Shown piece by piece: positions 1-13,900 of a stretch of 64,000 bases of DNA. The notes below the pieces were generated by a model, which saw only the letters and a list, made by a program, of their open reading frames with translations, did no database searches and had not been told where the DNA came from. The translations under genes and the position numbers were made by a program. Origin of the DNA: Zygaena filipendulae (taxonomy: Eukaryota > Arthropoda > Insecta > Lepidoptera > Zygaenidae). How positions within the stretch are numbered: position 1 is the stretch's first letter; every line of letters starts with the position of its first letter. The stretch lies in contig OU015654.1 of NCBI GenBank assembly GCA_907165275.2, forward strand, positions 7,953,501-8,017,500. The letters run 5' to 3'.

Positions 1-1345
1 GCCAATGACAATGTTTCTTAATAATAACAATCTCATCTAATTCTTCAATTATGGCGAAACGCTAATGACAATGTTAGATTGTTCCCCAAGTTAAAACATG
101 GTTCTCTTGAAAGTCGTTTCCTGCTCAGGGTCCAAAATAGATGCTGAAAAGTGACTGAAATAACGAAAAACGTGACACGCGTGTTTGCGATACGGCTTTC
201 ACTCGTCAACAACAGTCATTCACCCATGTAAACCTACGTGATATGTGATATACTTTTTTTTTATAAAATATAAATATATTCTTTATTTACGTATGAGTGT
301 AAACTATTGAGGGTTTAATACGTCCTTCAAGTCCTTGTTTAACCTAACACCCATAAAGCTTATAAGTTACATCTGTCTTCACTTTCATTTAACGAAAAGA
401 TCTGACGCGTGACGCGTCCTTTGATATTGCAATTTCAAGTTTTCAATCTCGACTATTAGCATTACTATTTACTAGCTATTCTCTGCGGTAATTTCAGATA
501 AATTCCCGCGGGAATTCCGGGTTACAATATAGCGGCGGTCAGTTACCCTTTATAATAAAATAAACAGAATCTTTAGACATTTAATCCGCTTCAAGCCTAT
601 GAATTGAAAAAACGAGCCTCTGAATAGTTAAAATCTATGAGATACAGTGAAGTTTAGGACCATGAGTGTAAACTGCAATAACATAAAACTACGCAAACAC
701 ACGCACACATATACACACACTCATATAATATTAATAATAATAATCCACTTCACTACACACAGATCTACTTGATCCCACACAGCTATTATTAGCTTGTGTC
801 GTGGAAACCAAGCAAACGTGGTATATATAAATATACTACATAGACTTACATATATATTATACTATAGATATATAATAATATTAATACACCAGCGGAGCTA
901 AGATGCGGCACACGACAAAATTTTATCGAGCCCTTTTATCGATTCTCGTCGACAAACTCGTACTTATATCGTTTTGTCTACCAGTGGTAACATGGCAGCA
1001 AAAAATGTTTGTATGGCAGAAAACGATATATGATAAAATTGTCGACAATCCCTAACATGCGGCACTTTTGAATGTATTTTTGTCTACTTTGTCGTTGTTT
1101 TCTCACATTTTTGTCGTCGACGATTGGTGAGCGCGATAAAATGAAAATTCGTTCTTAATTGCGAATAACATGAATACTTTATTATAATTCAATCAGAATT
1201 GAATATTAATAATATATATAATATTAATAATACGAAAATATTAGAAATACGAGGAATGGGAGGCGAAAAAAATGCAAAGTAGAAGTATTAAATTAAATTA
1301 AAATTCATTTATATCAGGAAAATAGCCCATAAAATTTAACAAAAA

Positions 1346-1466
1346 GTAAATTAAATAAATTAAATTAAATAAATTAAATTAGATTAAATAAATTAAATTA
1401 AATAAATAAATTGCATCAAATAAATTAAATTAAATAAATAAATTATATTAAATAAATTAAATTCAA
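1346..1466. repeat. AT-only degenerate pentanucleotide repeat
   Basis: The tract is made of imperfect iterations of AAATT/AAATAAATT over about 120 bases with almost no G or C. It is a simple low-complexity tract and no gene overlaps it. Confidence 0.75.
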
Positions 1467-1579
1467 AAATTAAAATCTTTAAATTGATATTCTTAAAATC
1501 TATAAATTTCCAATTATCTCTGAGTAAAACTGATATAGTATAATATCTACTAATATATTATATTAAATTTAATTATTTG

Positions 1580-1700
1580 AATTTCAATTAACATTAATTT
1601 AATGAACGTCTCTGAAAGAGTGCGGTAGATTTGTTTTTAAAATCTTTACTTAAAATCAAGTAATCATTGAAACGACTCTGAGTACGGCCGTTAGAATAGG
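1580..1700. mobile_element. Half copy of the foldback MITE found at 46724-46959
   Basis: The stretch contains GAACGTCTCTGA, AAGTAATCATTGAAACGACTCTGAGT and ACGGCCGTTAG-like pieces in the same order as the right half of the foldback element at 46724-46959. Only one arm is present, so this is a truncated copy. Identity was judged by eye. Confidence 0.55.
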
Positions 1701-2490
1701 AAATAGGATTTTCCTCCTGACACGAAGAGTTCCTGCGGGAACCCCGAAATTGATTCGTGTAATATAACAGGGGGACCATCAAAGTAGGTAGTTATAAATT
1801 CTTCCCATTTATGTTAGGTAACTGCTAAAGCAATCAAACTTTAGTGTAAATTTTTTGTATATGTGTAGGTATTTTTTATTTATGTACCTACTTGCGACTG
1901 CCATAATTATGGCGTCTATCGCGGTTAGAAAAGGATTTTAGAACTTTTCTAAAATTGGTTGGGAACTATTAACTTTTAAGAAATAACCCGCACTGCGAAA
2001 ATTATTGTTCATAAGCACAACAGAATCTACTTTTAAAATTGTTTTAATCGCCACGAAAATAAATGATGAAACCGCCATCTATGGTTCCTGCCAAAAACTA
2101 AATTTTTTGTCATTTCTTGTCACGGTGATAAACGTGGGCGTACAAGCAAAAAGGCTCCTTCTTCCGAGATACAAGACTTTTGTAAAGTTGAGTGATAAAA
2201 TTACTTCCGCGATTTTAATTGATTATATTAATAAATGCTCACTTATTTACAATTTCATAAAATACCTTAATCTACAATAATATATAAAAATAAAGCTTAT
2301 TCCAGAATCACATGCGTAATAAAAAAATATGTGCCAGTTTTTGAATATTTTTTCAATCTTTACTATCAATTGATTATTCTAGATACCGAATCTAGTCTTA
2401 ACTCAATATTACTATTGGACCTTTTTGCTTGGACGCCCACAAATATTTGTCATATCGACAATTTTATCTTTCATTCGATAAATATATCGT

Positions 2491-2632
2491 GGCGCGCATC
2501 CTAGCGCCACAGACTGGAAAGTGGGCTGTGGGACCCTGTGTTCATCACACAAATTGCACCCCCACCGGGAATCGAACCCGGAACCTCTTGATTAGCGGGC
2601 AGGCATGATGACCTACTACACACGCACACCTT
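2491..2632 (-). mobile_element. tRNA-derived SINE, minus orientation
   Basis: Read on the minus strand, the sequence has a tRNA-like head with the polymerase III B box GGTTCGATTCC and an A-box-like block, then a tail with TTTGTGTGATGAACACAGGG and CTTTCCAGTCTG. The copy at 35075-35205 has the same order in plus orientation. No full tRNA cloverleaf is formed, so this is a SINE and not a tRNA gene. Confidence 0.75.
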
Positions 2633-2716
2633 TTGTTTTATTTATGTTTATTAAAAAATAATAATAATGATTAAAATTTTATTGTATAACTACTTAATCT
2701 TATCTTATCTAGGTAA

Positions 2717-3342
2717 TCTAATATATATAAATCACGTGTCACGTTGTTTGTCCGCGATGGACTCCGAAACTACTGAACGGATTTTGATAAAATATTGTAA
2801 CCATTCATAAAATGGTCCAACTTAAAAGATAGGATAGTTTTTATCCTGGAATTGCCGCGGGAACTCCGAAATTACCGCGGGAACTCCGAAATTACCGCGG
2901 ATGAAATCGCGGGGGACAGCTATCTTCTAATATATATAAATCACGTGTCACGTTGTTTGTCCGCGATGGACTCCGAAACTACAGAATGGATTTTGATAAA
3001 ATTTTGTAACCATTTATAATATGGTCCAACTTAAAAGATAGGATAGTTTTTATCCCGGAATTCCCTCGGGAACTGAAGGACATAAAGTACTTTTTTCCCG
3101 CAACCTCCGCGGGAACTCCAAAATTACCGCGGATGAAATCGCGGGGGACGCTAGTCTAATATATATAAATCACGTGTCACGTTGTTTGTCCGCGATGGAC
3201 TCCGAAACTACTGAACGGATTTTGATAAAATTTTGTAACCATTCACAAAATGGTCCAACTTCAAAGATAGGATAGTTTTTATCCCGGAATTCCCGCGGGA
3301 ACTCCGGAATTACCGCGAGTGAAACTGTGGGGGACAGCTAGT
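2717..3342 (+). repeat. Three tandem copies of a lepidopteran interspersed repeat
   Basis: Three units start at 2717, 2926 and 3155, so the spacings are 209 and 229 bases. Each begins TCTAATATATATAAATCACG, continues through GTCCGCGATGGACTCCGAAA, and ends in a palindromic core (CCGCGGGAACTCCG, then an ATTACCGCGG-like block) and GGGGGACAGCTA or GGGGGACGCTAG. The same core occurs as single copies across the window in both orientations. The repeat may be the 3' part of a LINE; its class cannot be settled here. Confidence 0.8.
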
Positions 3343-4080
3343 TGTAATGTATATCTTGTCTTATATCCATTTTTACTAACGATATGGAAGAGCTGGACAT
3401 CCTGACACAAGTATTTATTTATACTTAAAAGGATGTCCAATAAACCATATTTGCAAAAATGCAAAAATACTTTTGGTAGTTTCGGTTATAAAATAACTAA
3501 TTTGAATTTGATAAGTTACTCAGGGATAATGTAGTATTATAATGGTGAAAGAATTTTTGAAATACATCCAGTAGTTTTTGAGTTAAATCGTAACTAACAA
3601 ACAAAAAAGCTGTATCCCGCGGTTTTACCCGCGTTAATTTAGTAATTATCGTAGAAATTCCGGGATGAGAAGTACACCATATCTTTTTTGGCACCCCTGA
3701 CAACGTATATAGGTTATGATACAGGTAAGTACCTCTATTCTTCTGAGGTAAGTACTCTTTGACAACGTACAGGACATGCAAAACTTCACGATGATCGGGT
3801 GAATGAAATATAAATTTTAATATTTAATTCACGGTTCCGTCATCTGAGGGCACGGTAGTGCCCCCCACAAATTAACTAGACCACCACCACGTTAAGAACC
3901 TAGTACAATAAATAAAACAAATAAATAAAACTGACGTCCATTTTGCTAAAATACCGCCAAATGAAGATATTAGGTATCTTCTTATTTAATAATATGTGTA
4001 TTGCTGTGTGAATGTTATAATTATTTATTTATTATTCTACCTATTATTATCAAAATTATTCGCATATAATTATCAAAAAT

Positions 4081-4146
4081 ATTCGTCTTTTGGCGGGAAT
4101 CGAAGATGGCGGTTCCGTCATCTTCGATTCCCGCCAAGAGACGAAT
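4081..4146. repeat. Long hairpin, 28-bp arms
   Basis: The left arm at 4081-4108 and right arm at 4119-4146 are reverse complements with about one mismatch, around a 10-base loop. The arms contain GGCGGGAATCGAAGATG. Flanks at 3870-3960 and 4150-4260 are diverged copies of each other (both contain AAATTAACTAGAC and ATAAAACTGAC), so the hairpin sits between two halves of a larger repeat. A related piece occurs at 54170-54290. Confidence 0.8.
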
Positions 4147-5404
4147 ACAACATACAAATTAACTAGACTTATGTAAATTCCACCACGTTCAGTAGTACAA
4201 TATTAACCACATTAAACTGAAAACAAAGAAATAAAACTGACTTCCATTTTGCTCAAATACCGTCAAATGAAACCAAGCAAACGTGGTATGTGTAATGTGT
4301 ATACTACACAGTTATTCTTCTGAGTACTACACATATTATTACATAATATAGTATATTATACTATAGATAATATTTATGATGTGAATTGCTGTCAATTATT
4401 TATTTATTATTCTATCTATTATTATCAAAATTATTGCTATGTGTCTGTGTATCTATCAATTGATATATAATATAATTAATGAATGTATCTACTATTACGT
4501 ATTTTATTGTTGTGAGTTGGCGGGCAGACATGCGATCGGATATCGCGCGGACGCATCGGTTATGGGCTCCGCTGAAAACCAGCAGATTACCTTCTCTCTG
4601 AAAACTACGTGAAAGCCGCGTTTTACGCGACGGTATATGCTGAATCGGTGTCCATTTCGGCATCACAAAAATTTTTAGCCGAATAAAGATATGTAACAAT
4701 AACAGTAGCATATTCTTCTGAAGTCTATGTCTAAGTTATAGACAAAGTAAATAAGTATCAACATGCTAAAATCAATAATGTTGCCAACATTTAAAAAAAA
4801 TTGGTTTGTGTCACTTTCCGTAATGCCAAAATGCAACAAGGATGCAATTCCTTTGACAAATTGTATGTAATGCTCTGTAGCATCAAGAACAATTTTGAGG
4901 ACATGATATACAATTACAGGCTCTAATTATAATATCCGATAAAGTCTAATGGGACTATTTCTTGTGACATTTCTGTCAATTTTTGTAAACACACGCTTGT
5001 CGAAATTATGCTACATATATTTACTACGGAAGTAATGGCTTCCTAAATTAAATTGCGATCATTATTGGTTGTGGATAATTAAAATTGTTTGAAATCTGTG
5101 AGAAGTAATAGCAATGCAATGCTTTATGTAGGATCCAGCTGATTAAGGTGATTTTCATAATGTGTTTTCCGGCTTGGATTTCATTCTGGTCTTGTGAATC
5201 TACAATTTACTGGCTAAATTAACTGGTTAACTATAAAATTCTTTGTATACATTGCACTTTACTTTTAAAATCGTGTATCAGAATCATTTGTGAATTCTCC
5301 TTTTTAGATTTATGTTATTATGTGACCACTAACAACGTTTTGTGCAATTTAATTAGTCAATCTAAATGTGAAATCAACGTAATTCACATTAACCGGAATT
5401 CAAC

Positions 5405-8400
5405 ATGATGAGTGAGTCTGGCGGTGAAACTTCTGCCAGAAACGTAATGAATAATAGAGATGAGGACGACGAAGCTTCAGACGAAGAGATGTGGGACAGT
5501 GAGGATGACGAAGACACCATAGCAAGGATCCAAAGGGCCCACTTCGCGCAGGCGGCGGCGATGAACCCGCGACGACGACCTACGGTTCGGCCCCGGGCTC
5601 TGAGCCACAAGCGGAAGATAGAAGCTGTGAAAACGTTTCATGATTTTACAAAAAAACTCAAACAAGACACAGGCATAAAAATTCGAAGTTTAGTTGGAAA
5701 CAATGTCTTAGATCTAAGTGATTTTTCTAGTGAGGATAGTGTCTCGGAAAGTGATGGCTTGTCCGAGGAAGAGTTTGTGGTTAACCCTAGTGCAGTAGAA
5801 GAGCTAAATGAGGAAAATGAAAGTTACATTGACCCTGAAACTGGCGATTTTGTTGAGGCAAAAAGAAGTATATCTAAACATGTAAAGCAACCTTCACTCG
5901 TACTTCCTCCAGGCATAAAGCCTGAATCACTGGTTAAAGAGCCAAAAACACTATCAATTAGCGATATCATTAATGATGGAGATTTAGATCTGACGAAGAA
6001 TGTAGAAATAGCTGAAGTAGAAGAAGATGAACTATGTCCTGATAAATCAGAAGAAATGATGGATGTTAAACAAGAAGAAAGCAGTCAGGACTTTGATATA
6101 ACTGAGAAGTTAAAAGAAATGGGGGAGATAAGTGTGAAACCAATAAAAAAAGAGAGTGAAGATCAGGTCAATGATGAGACAAAGTCTGATGAAAAGACTG
6201 ATGAAGAGGTGAGTTGAACTTTAATAACAATTTTTGTATGTTTAAATTGGCAACAAATGTTTTATAATTACTATTAATTACATTCAAGATGCCTCAAGAG
6301 ACTATAAATTCGGTAGAGTTTTATTCTAGTTATTATTATGTATATTACATTATTTTATGAGTTCTAATCAGAATAAGTTTGCAGTTATGATTTTTGATGA
6401 TTTATTAGTTAATATGATGTTCGAGTAAGATCTAATAACTAAATTGTGCATTGGGGCGACTTTGACTTGCAATATTCAGGACAACAACAAAAAATTAAAC
6501 AGTGCTGTATTTTTTTATCATAGTAAAAATATTGTACCATTAAAATCTTAAAGAATATGGCATTTAAAAATGCCTGTGTCAGAGTTAAGGTTAAGATATC
6601 AGTATAAAAAATGCTAAAATCTTATTTTTTTTAAATAAATGATAGGGAAGTTTTAATTACCTTCCACCCACAGATCTTCGGCCGGCAGCATCTGTCCGTC
6701 GGTTGAAAAGCGAACCCTCAGTACTTGTTATACTACGTGTTAACGAATTAACTGAAAACCTGATACACCCCATTTAAAAAAATAATCAATAACATGATTA
6801 AAATATATTTTATGTTGAAAAAAATTATATTTTAAAAGTTATTCAACATTAGTTTGGAGGTGTCATATCTACAAAATTCGAAAATATCTACGAAGCGCTA
6901 CGCCCGCGCCTAGTGGTTCGATTTTTTTTGCTGCGGGCGGCGTACGCGTCAAATATTTTATTATAAATAATTTAGACATGGGCTTGTAAAAATGAAAAAA
7001 TATAACCTATATTAAAACATAGTGCGATCGATTCGCTAGTTGATTCTGAGCAATACTTTCTAGTTTTCAGTTAATTCATTAACACATTGTATATGTTTAG
7101 TTGTTATATATATATGCTGAAAATCTTTGTGTTGTGTCAAATAAAGTTTATCAATTCAATTCAATTGTATAAGTTTACTTAAACCTAAAACTCTAAATTT
7201 TTGTGTCCTTTAGAAAAAAACTTTAAACCCAAATGCTGTCAATGTACGTCGAAATATTAGAGAAGTGATGGATGAGAAAAATTTGGACGCATCAACACTA
7301 ACTGCCCAGCGTCAGGAGTCAGAGCGATTGGCACGTGTGCAGGAACAACAGAGAATAATCAGAGAGGTATAATTTATAATTTTTAAAAACTAATAGTTAG
7401 TCCATTTTGTGCTTGCCTTTTTAATTATTTGCTGTTTTGCAGAAATAATATTTGTGTGTCATTTTCCTCACTTTTATCAAATGAAATATTACATGTACCA
7501 TTATGATCTTAGTTACAGTGTGTTAATTCTTGTATCTACAGGTTCAAAGACAAATAGCACTCAACCGACAGAATAAAATACATCAGAAAACATTATCATT
7601 ACTCCAAGGAGGATCATCAATTTTAAAGAAATCTGCCCCTGGACAAAAGTTGAAGTGAGTTTATATGACTAATACATTAAAATTTATTTATTTAAAGGAC
7701 TTAATTACACTTTATTGTATAGAAAGTGGACTTAATGCCTAAGACACTACGGACTACCAGTCAACCTTTTGACTAGTTGATAATTTAGTGGCAGGTTAGG
7801 TTATTAATAGGTATTTTTTTTTTTTTTATTTATTTATTAACCAAAACAAAAAGGAGCATGGTGTTGATACAAAGTTAGGTAGGTACTAATAATTAGGTAA
7901 GTACAAAACTAATTGCTTATTCAAACCTATCTACATTGTATAAAACAATAGTAAGTGTACCTACACCATGATAATTAGCCTTACAATGGCCTCCGCACTA
8001 GGTAGTCCTGTATCGCGGAGGCCCTTATAGATTTAACATTTTTTTTTAAACAAATCCTATTTAACCTATTTAAGGTTTGGAATAAAATAACTATATTTTA
8101 TTATATAAAAAATATCTTTGAATATAGTAATATTTAACTAAATAATTGCATAATCATACATAAATTACTAAATAAATTGCACAGAATAAATTCCTAAAGT
8201 ACATATTAATAAATAAGTAGGTATATCAATAAAAACAAATTACATTGAAAGTTCAATTACATAAAATACATATAGGTACGTACATATATAAGTAAACATA
8301 TTAATTAGTTATATAGAAGGTAGAATCTTATTACGAATAAAATAGCTAGGTACATGTGCTTTGACACTAAAGAGATGTTACAAAGTTATGGTTTTATATT

Positions 8401-10999
8401 TCAGGAAACGAAATTTATGACTTTTTCTGTACTGTCATAGGATAGAGATTGTAGCCATTTGCGTAGCTGCGCATTGGTCTCCCGATAAGGTTGGTCGTGT
8501 CTTATAACTTTAGCTCTCAAAACCGAATTGTAAATATAGGTTCCCAGTAGCGTGCCTGTTCTACGGCCAAAGGAGGTATGTACCACTGGAAGTGGTAGCA
8601 TAAAAACACGTTTACTCTCGAGATAATCATAATCAGGGCGTTTAGCAAGATTCTTATGAATGCGTAAGCAACTGCGTTGGATAAAAATCTGCCTAACTCG
8701 TAGTAACCCACACTCGGAGTACAACTGAGCCGTAGGAAATCTGAAAGGCTTATTATACATGACCTTTAAAACTGAACGTTGTGCCCTCTCAATAAAAATC
8801 ATGAATGACTTAGCAGCACCACCCCAAACTGAAATGCAGTACGCAAGCAAGGACTGACAGATGGCGAAATAAACCATCTTACAGATATCTGCTGTCGCCA
8901 CATAGCTCAGCTTTCTCATTATTCCTATTGTTTTACGTAATTTAGTGGATACAGACAAAATATGAGCTTTATAATTCAGGTTCTGATCAAGTAGGACACC
9001 TAAGTACCTCACAGTCTCGGATGATGTGATTAAGTCTCCGCAGGTGCAATTACCCACATCGTCGTGGGAGCGTTGACATGAGTGTATTTTAATGGTGGAA
9101 AATTTTGGATCTGGCCTGGTCCTGTTGGTCATATGAAAACATAGGTACTTAGTCTTACTAGTGTTTAAGGTAAGCAGATTATTAGAGAGCCATTCAAACA
9201 TAGTCGCCATACCGATCTCCGCATCAGCGTGTACATCGTGCCAAGATTTGTTGTGAAACAAAACCACGGTGTCATCCGCGTAACACACTATGTCACCCTT
9301 TATGTCAAGAGCATGGATATCGTTCATATAAGCCAAGAACAACGTAGGTCCCAAGATACTTCCCTGAGGAACCCCAAAATTAACCGGCTCAGTACCACTC
9401 AAATGTGTGCCCACTTTCACCATTACTTTCCTATTGGTCAGATAACTTGTAAACCAATCTAAAGCAATGCCTCTAACACCCATAAATTCAAGTTTTTTTA
9501 GTAGGATTGGCACGGAAACAGTGTCAAAAGCTTTAGCCAAGTCCAGGAAAGCAACCAACACTTAGACTAGAGTTGAAGATAGTCACTAGTGGATCAATAA
9601 TAACGCTCCCTATCTGTTTGATAGTTTTATTGGTCAGCCCATCTAGACCGGGAGCGCTGTCATTCTTAAGATTGCGTATTAAATCAAGGACCTCTAAGGA
9701 ATCAGTCGGTTCCAGAAACAGAGAGTCAGAAGGTCCATCTCGTATTTTAATTTTGGAGGTCAATGTTTGCTGAGTTTGACCAAGTCGTTCAGAAATTTTC
9801 TTCGCTAAACTTTGACCAATGTTAGCAAAATATTTATTGCATAAATCTAGCGATTCCACAGGATCACGTCTGTTATTAACTAAGTCTGTTGCGTCACTAT
9901 TCCTCGACTTCATGTCACAGATGCTCTTGATGCTATTCCAAAGCATTTTTGGACTGTTCTTGGCGTCCTCAAGCAGATTACCTTCGTAGTGTCTCTTGAC
10001 TTTCCGCAACAAGTCATTACAGAAGTTTCGATAGCGAGTATAAATTAACTTCTTGACTTTATTGTCCGGATGTGCACGAGATTCCGCGTGTAAATGATCT
10101 CGGTGCCTCATACACCTGATAAGGCCAGGAGTAATCCAGGGTTTTATGCCGTAGGAGGAGCGCCTAAATTTGACAAATCGAGTATGTTCGTTTATTTTAT
10201 TTGAAAGCGTTCTCGCGAATATGTCTGCAGCCTCAGTAGGCTGTAAAGTATAAAATAGTGAGGGCCAATCTATGTCCTTGAGATCTTTTATGAGCTCCTC
10301 ATAATCAATTAAGTGTATAATATAGTATATATTATTATGAATCCACAAGTATTAAAATTATTAAAAAAATTGCAGCTTGCCCAACACTGTCTTGGTAAAA
10401 TTGCCATCTGGTGAATTAAAGAAGACCACATTAAAGCAAGGTCAGATGGAAATGACAAAAGTCACAAAACCTACTGCTTCCACCTCTATGAAACTAGTAA
10501 AACAAGAACAGAGACCAGAGAAAAAAGAGGTTTGTGTATTTTTTGTGCTAGTGAATACTGAGTAAATCAGGCAACAAATCTCCACTGCTGAAAAAACAAC
10601 TTCCCCAAGAACAACCAATCCTGTGCTATCATTATCCAGCCATGTCCTTTAATCTTCACAAGATCGTCAGTTCCATCTTGTGAGAGATCTGCCCACACCA
10701 ACTGTACTGATATGTGGTCAGCACTCAACTCCTTTACGGATGTGACCCTCAAGTAGGTACTACTGAGTATTTATCCACATTAAACTGTGATTGTAATAGT
10801 GGAAAAATAAATTAATATTAATAATTATATTTAATAATATAATAATTGAAATTAATGCTTTTATAGGTAGTAGAGATTGTAGACAGTAGCAGTGGCGAAG
10901 AGTCGTCATCTTCGTCATCAGACTCAGATGATTGTATTATGCTGTCGGATTCAGAAGTGCCAGCCAGTCCAGAGGCAGAGGAAGATCCACACAATTCAG
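5405..10999 (+). CDS. RAD54L2: RAD54L2 exons 1-5: acidic N-terminus and SIM-rich block
   Basis: Residues 1-452. Exon 1 (1-268) is acidic, with runs such as [10 protein letters not shown] and a basic patch [11 protein letters not shown]. Exon 2 (269-319) carries the conserved block [20 protein letters not shown] followed by a helix rich in Q, E and R ([11 protein letters not shown]). Exons 3-4 continue as a basic linker. Exon 5 (409-452) has two hydrophobic-acidic motifs, [12 protein letters not shown] and CIMLSDSE, that fit SUMO-interacting motifs. VKQE (exons 1 and 4) fits the SUMO-acceptor consensus. Motif functions are inferred from pattern. Intron 3 is 2.7 kb because of a LINE insertion; the other introns here are shorter. 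Confidence 0.92.
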
Positions 11000-13900
11000 G
11001 TGAGTTAGAATTGTGCCTGTCTCTAGAAATATTCTGTTGAGTTTCGGTTATGTTCACATCCACTCATTTTAAAGCTTACTTGCTGTGCCGAATTATTCCG
11101 AAACTCACGCGGAAGTAACCGCGTGAGTTTAAGAATTTTGCAGGAGTTCTGATAAAACTAGCCTCAATTGGCTACTTGACAAAAAAATTTTTTTTAATCC
11201 GTCATGTAGATTAGTAAAAAATATTGGACACGTATTTTTTCTTTTTTTACGTAATCAAAATATGACAGAGATACATTGAGTTGAAATTTCGCGTGACGTC
11301 ACAACTCAGTGCGGTTTGTATGGCGCTTATAATGAATATTGACGTCACGAGCCCCCCACCCTAAACTTTAATGCGCTTTATCTATGTTCATTTTCATTAA
11401 ATTGAAAAAGCAAAAAATACGTGTCTATTATTTTTTTATTTTCTAACTGACGGACTAATTAGAATTTTGATTTTCATAACTTGGAGAATACCCAATTACT
11501 CCTAATAAGATCAGCAATCTACCACGTAAAGTTCTGTCAAAATCTATCCAACCGCTTCGAAGATTCACCCGCGGGAGTTTCGCAATTTCGCCTCAGGAAC
11601 TCATTGTAACATTAGCTATTTGCTAGTAAAAGTCCCGTCAAAATCGTTCCAACCATTTTAGGGATTAGCCAGAACAGAAAGACTAACAGACATACAGATT
11701 ATAAATGGACGCCGATAACTAGTATAGTATTATATTATCTGTGCCGATAAGCAGTAACATGTTACCCCACAAAATTAAGTTATTGATACAGAACGCTTTA
11801 TTGAGAACTATATAACGTTTTTCAATTATGTGTTTACCTTATACATTGTTTAAATACCAACAAAATGTTGAACATAAAAAAATGTTGACACAAAATGGGG
11901 TATTATTTTAATACACGATTTATTCATTTTTCCAGTGTGGGTTAACACACTATGGCTTATCTGTAATATCTGTATCCAAGTATCGTTTATAACTTTATAT
12001 AAAAATAATTTTTAGAATCGGTTCAGTAATTCCAGAGGCTACGCCTCTACATCCAAAATCCAGTCCATTTCCGTACTTTACCTATAATAGTTACTAGCTG
12101 TCCCCGCGGTTTCACCCGCGGTAATTTCGAATTTCCCGTGGGAATTTCAGGATAAGAAGTAGCCTATGTCACTCAGGACTACCGTAGCTTCCAATAATGT
12201 AAACGTGTTTTCAAAATCTGTTCAGTAAATCCTGTGATTTCCCCCTACAACGTCACAAAATCACAATTCACAAACTCACAAACTTTACATCTTTATAATA
12301 ATAGTATGAACACATTTGATTTTTATGTTTTGTCTAACTCAGGGCTCCACGTGAACGACACATACAACATTCCGGATGAGCAAGGACGCGTCCTTATAAA
12401 CATTGGCCATCCAGAGAATGAGGAGGATATATTCTTGGCACCACAAATTGCGAGAATCATAAAGCCCCATCAGGTACGAAGAAATAATAAGATTATAAAT
12501 GATCTCTTTATCCAAAAAACCTTCTCATTTGTTTCATAGATTCTATAGAAATTTCAATTTTTTAAATTCAGTTTTAGTTATCAGTAAAACCCAAAACCAA
12601 AAACTAAATTTCTGCATCTATAGAAATGTCAATGTCAGCTTTTCTCATCGAATCCGACGATAAATTTTATTAAAAGCTGACACATTTACCATGATTGTAC
12701 ACCTCATACTATGTCTCTTGGACGTAATCTTGTGTTGGGTACACTTACAGATTTTTTCTCATACGCACTTACCAATATTGTATGACTAAATTCTAAATGT
12801 GTTAAAATATCACTTGGTAATACAATTCTAAGTATATTTATTTCAAGATTACAACGCCACCTGTTAATAACCAAATGAATCGATTTGATGGACTCACGTA
12901 AAGTTAACGACCTTCGCCCAAAAAAGTTTCACAAAAAATATGGAGTTGTGTCATAAATCACAATACATACATAAATAAGCTTACGTCCTACACAATATTC
13001 AATATGCAAAAATATTTGAATAAATAGCGGTTCTTGTAACCCCGTAGTAAAGTATTAGGTATACAGCACCGACAGTGCTGCTTGCTCTAAATTATATTTA
13101 AATACACGATGACTCTTTTTCCATCGCGAAACGAATCCCTTGTAACCCACTATATGGTGCCGTCGAAGGCACCCGCTGACCCGCCGATGTCATTTTGGTA
13201 CTTGTACCGTTTGTGCTGTCTGCAATATGCAATATTTACTTTCTCTATAGATTGGTGGAGTACGTTTTCTGTTTGACAATATAATAGAATCAACAGAACG
13301 TTTCTCGACGTCTAGCGGTTTCGGCTGCATACTGGCGCATTCTATGGGCCTCGGAAAAACGCTGCAGATCGTCTGCTTCTGCGATATATTCCTAAGGCAT
13401 ACCAAATCAAAAACGGTCCTATGTATAATGCCTATTAACACACTACAGAATTGGGTAAGTTTTTATGCCCTACGTAAATTGAAAAAGGGATCGTTATGCC
13501 TTAAATAACTTGAAGAACAACTAAATTTTAAGTTTACATTGTTATTACTATGTGTAGGTAAAAATCGCAGATTTACTAATTTAGATTACGCAAACTGGCC
13601 CACCAAGCTTGGGCGAAAAAATCTCAAAATGGTGTCATTCGCTAAAATAACCATTTTCTTTGATATTTCATAAAAGTTATTTTTCTGATAATACCTACTC
13701 TCTAATCAGGTTGCAGAGTTCAACATGTGGTTGCCACTCGAAGGTACGATGAGCTCTCTATCGGCTCATGGCGAAGTTAGGCCGAGGAACTTCCCTATCT
13801 ATGTACTTAATGACAGCCACAAAACACTTCAGATGCGCGCTAAAGTTGTTAAAGTAAGTACGAGTTTGTTGGGACCAACACTATAGGCATGGGGTACCAC

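Larger units (their letters stand above)
1..5404. other. Upstream intergenic region, repeat-rich, no gene seen
   Basis: No open frame here has recognisable protein content. The stretch is strongly AT-rich and holds short repeats listed separately: a pentanucleotide-like tract, a minus-strand SINE, three tandem copies of an interspersed repeat and a long hairpin. A segment near 740-850 matches, in inverted orientation, the segment at 35265-35345 (shared ACACAGATCTACTTGATCCC). The promoter of the gene starting at 5405 should lie in the last few hundred bases, but no TATA box is evident there. Confidence 0.6.

Noticed and set aside
2560..2620. tRNA gene on the minus strand
   Set aside because: A and B boxes are present but arms do not complete a cloverleaf, and the SINE tail follows; the same holds at 35086, 15830 and 48690.
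2717..3342. CRISPR-like array
   Set aside because: Units of about 210-230 bases with no short repeat-spacer structure, in a eukaryotic nuclear sequence.
4412..4711. 99-codon minus-strand frame
   Set aside because: No domain and low-complexity ends; it lies within repeat-rich DNA.
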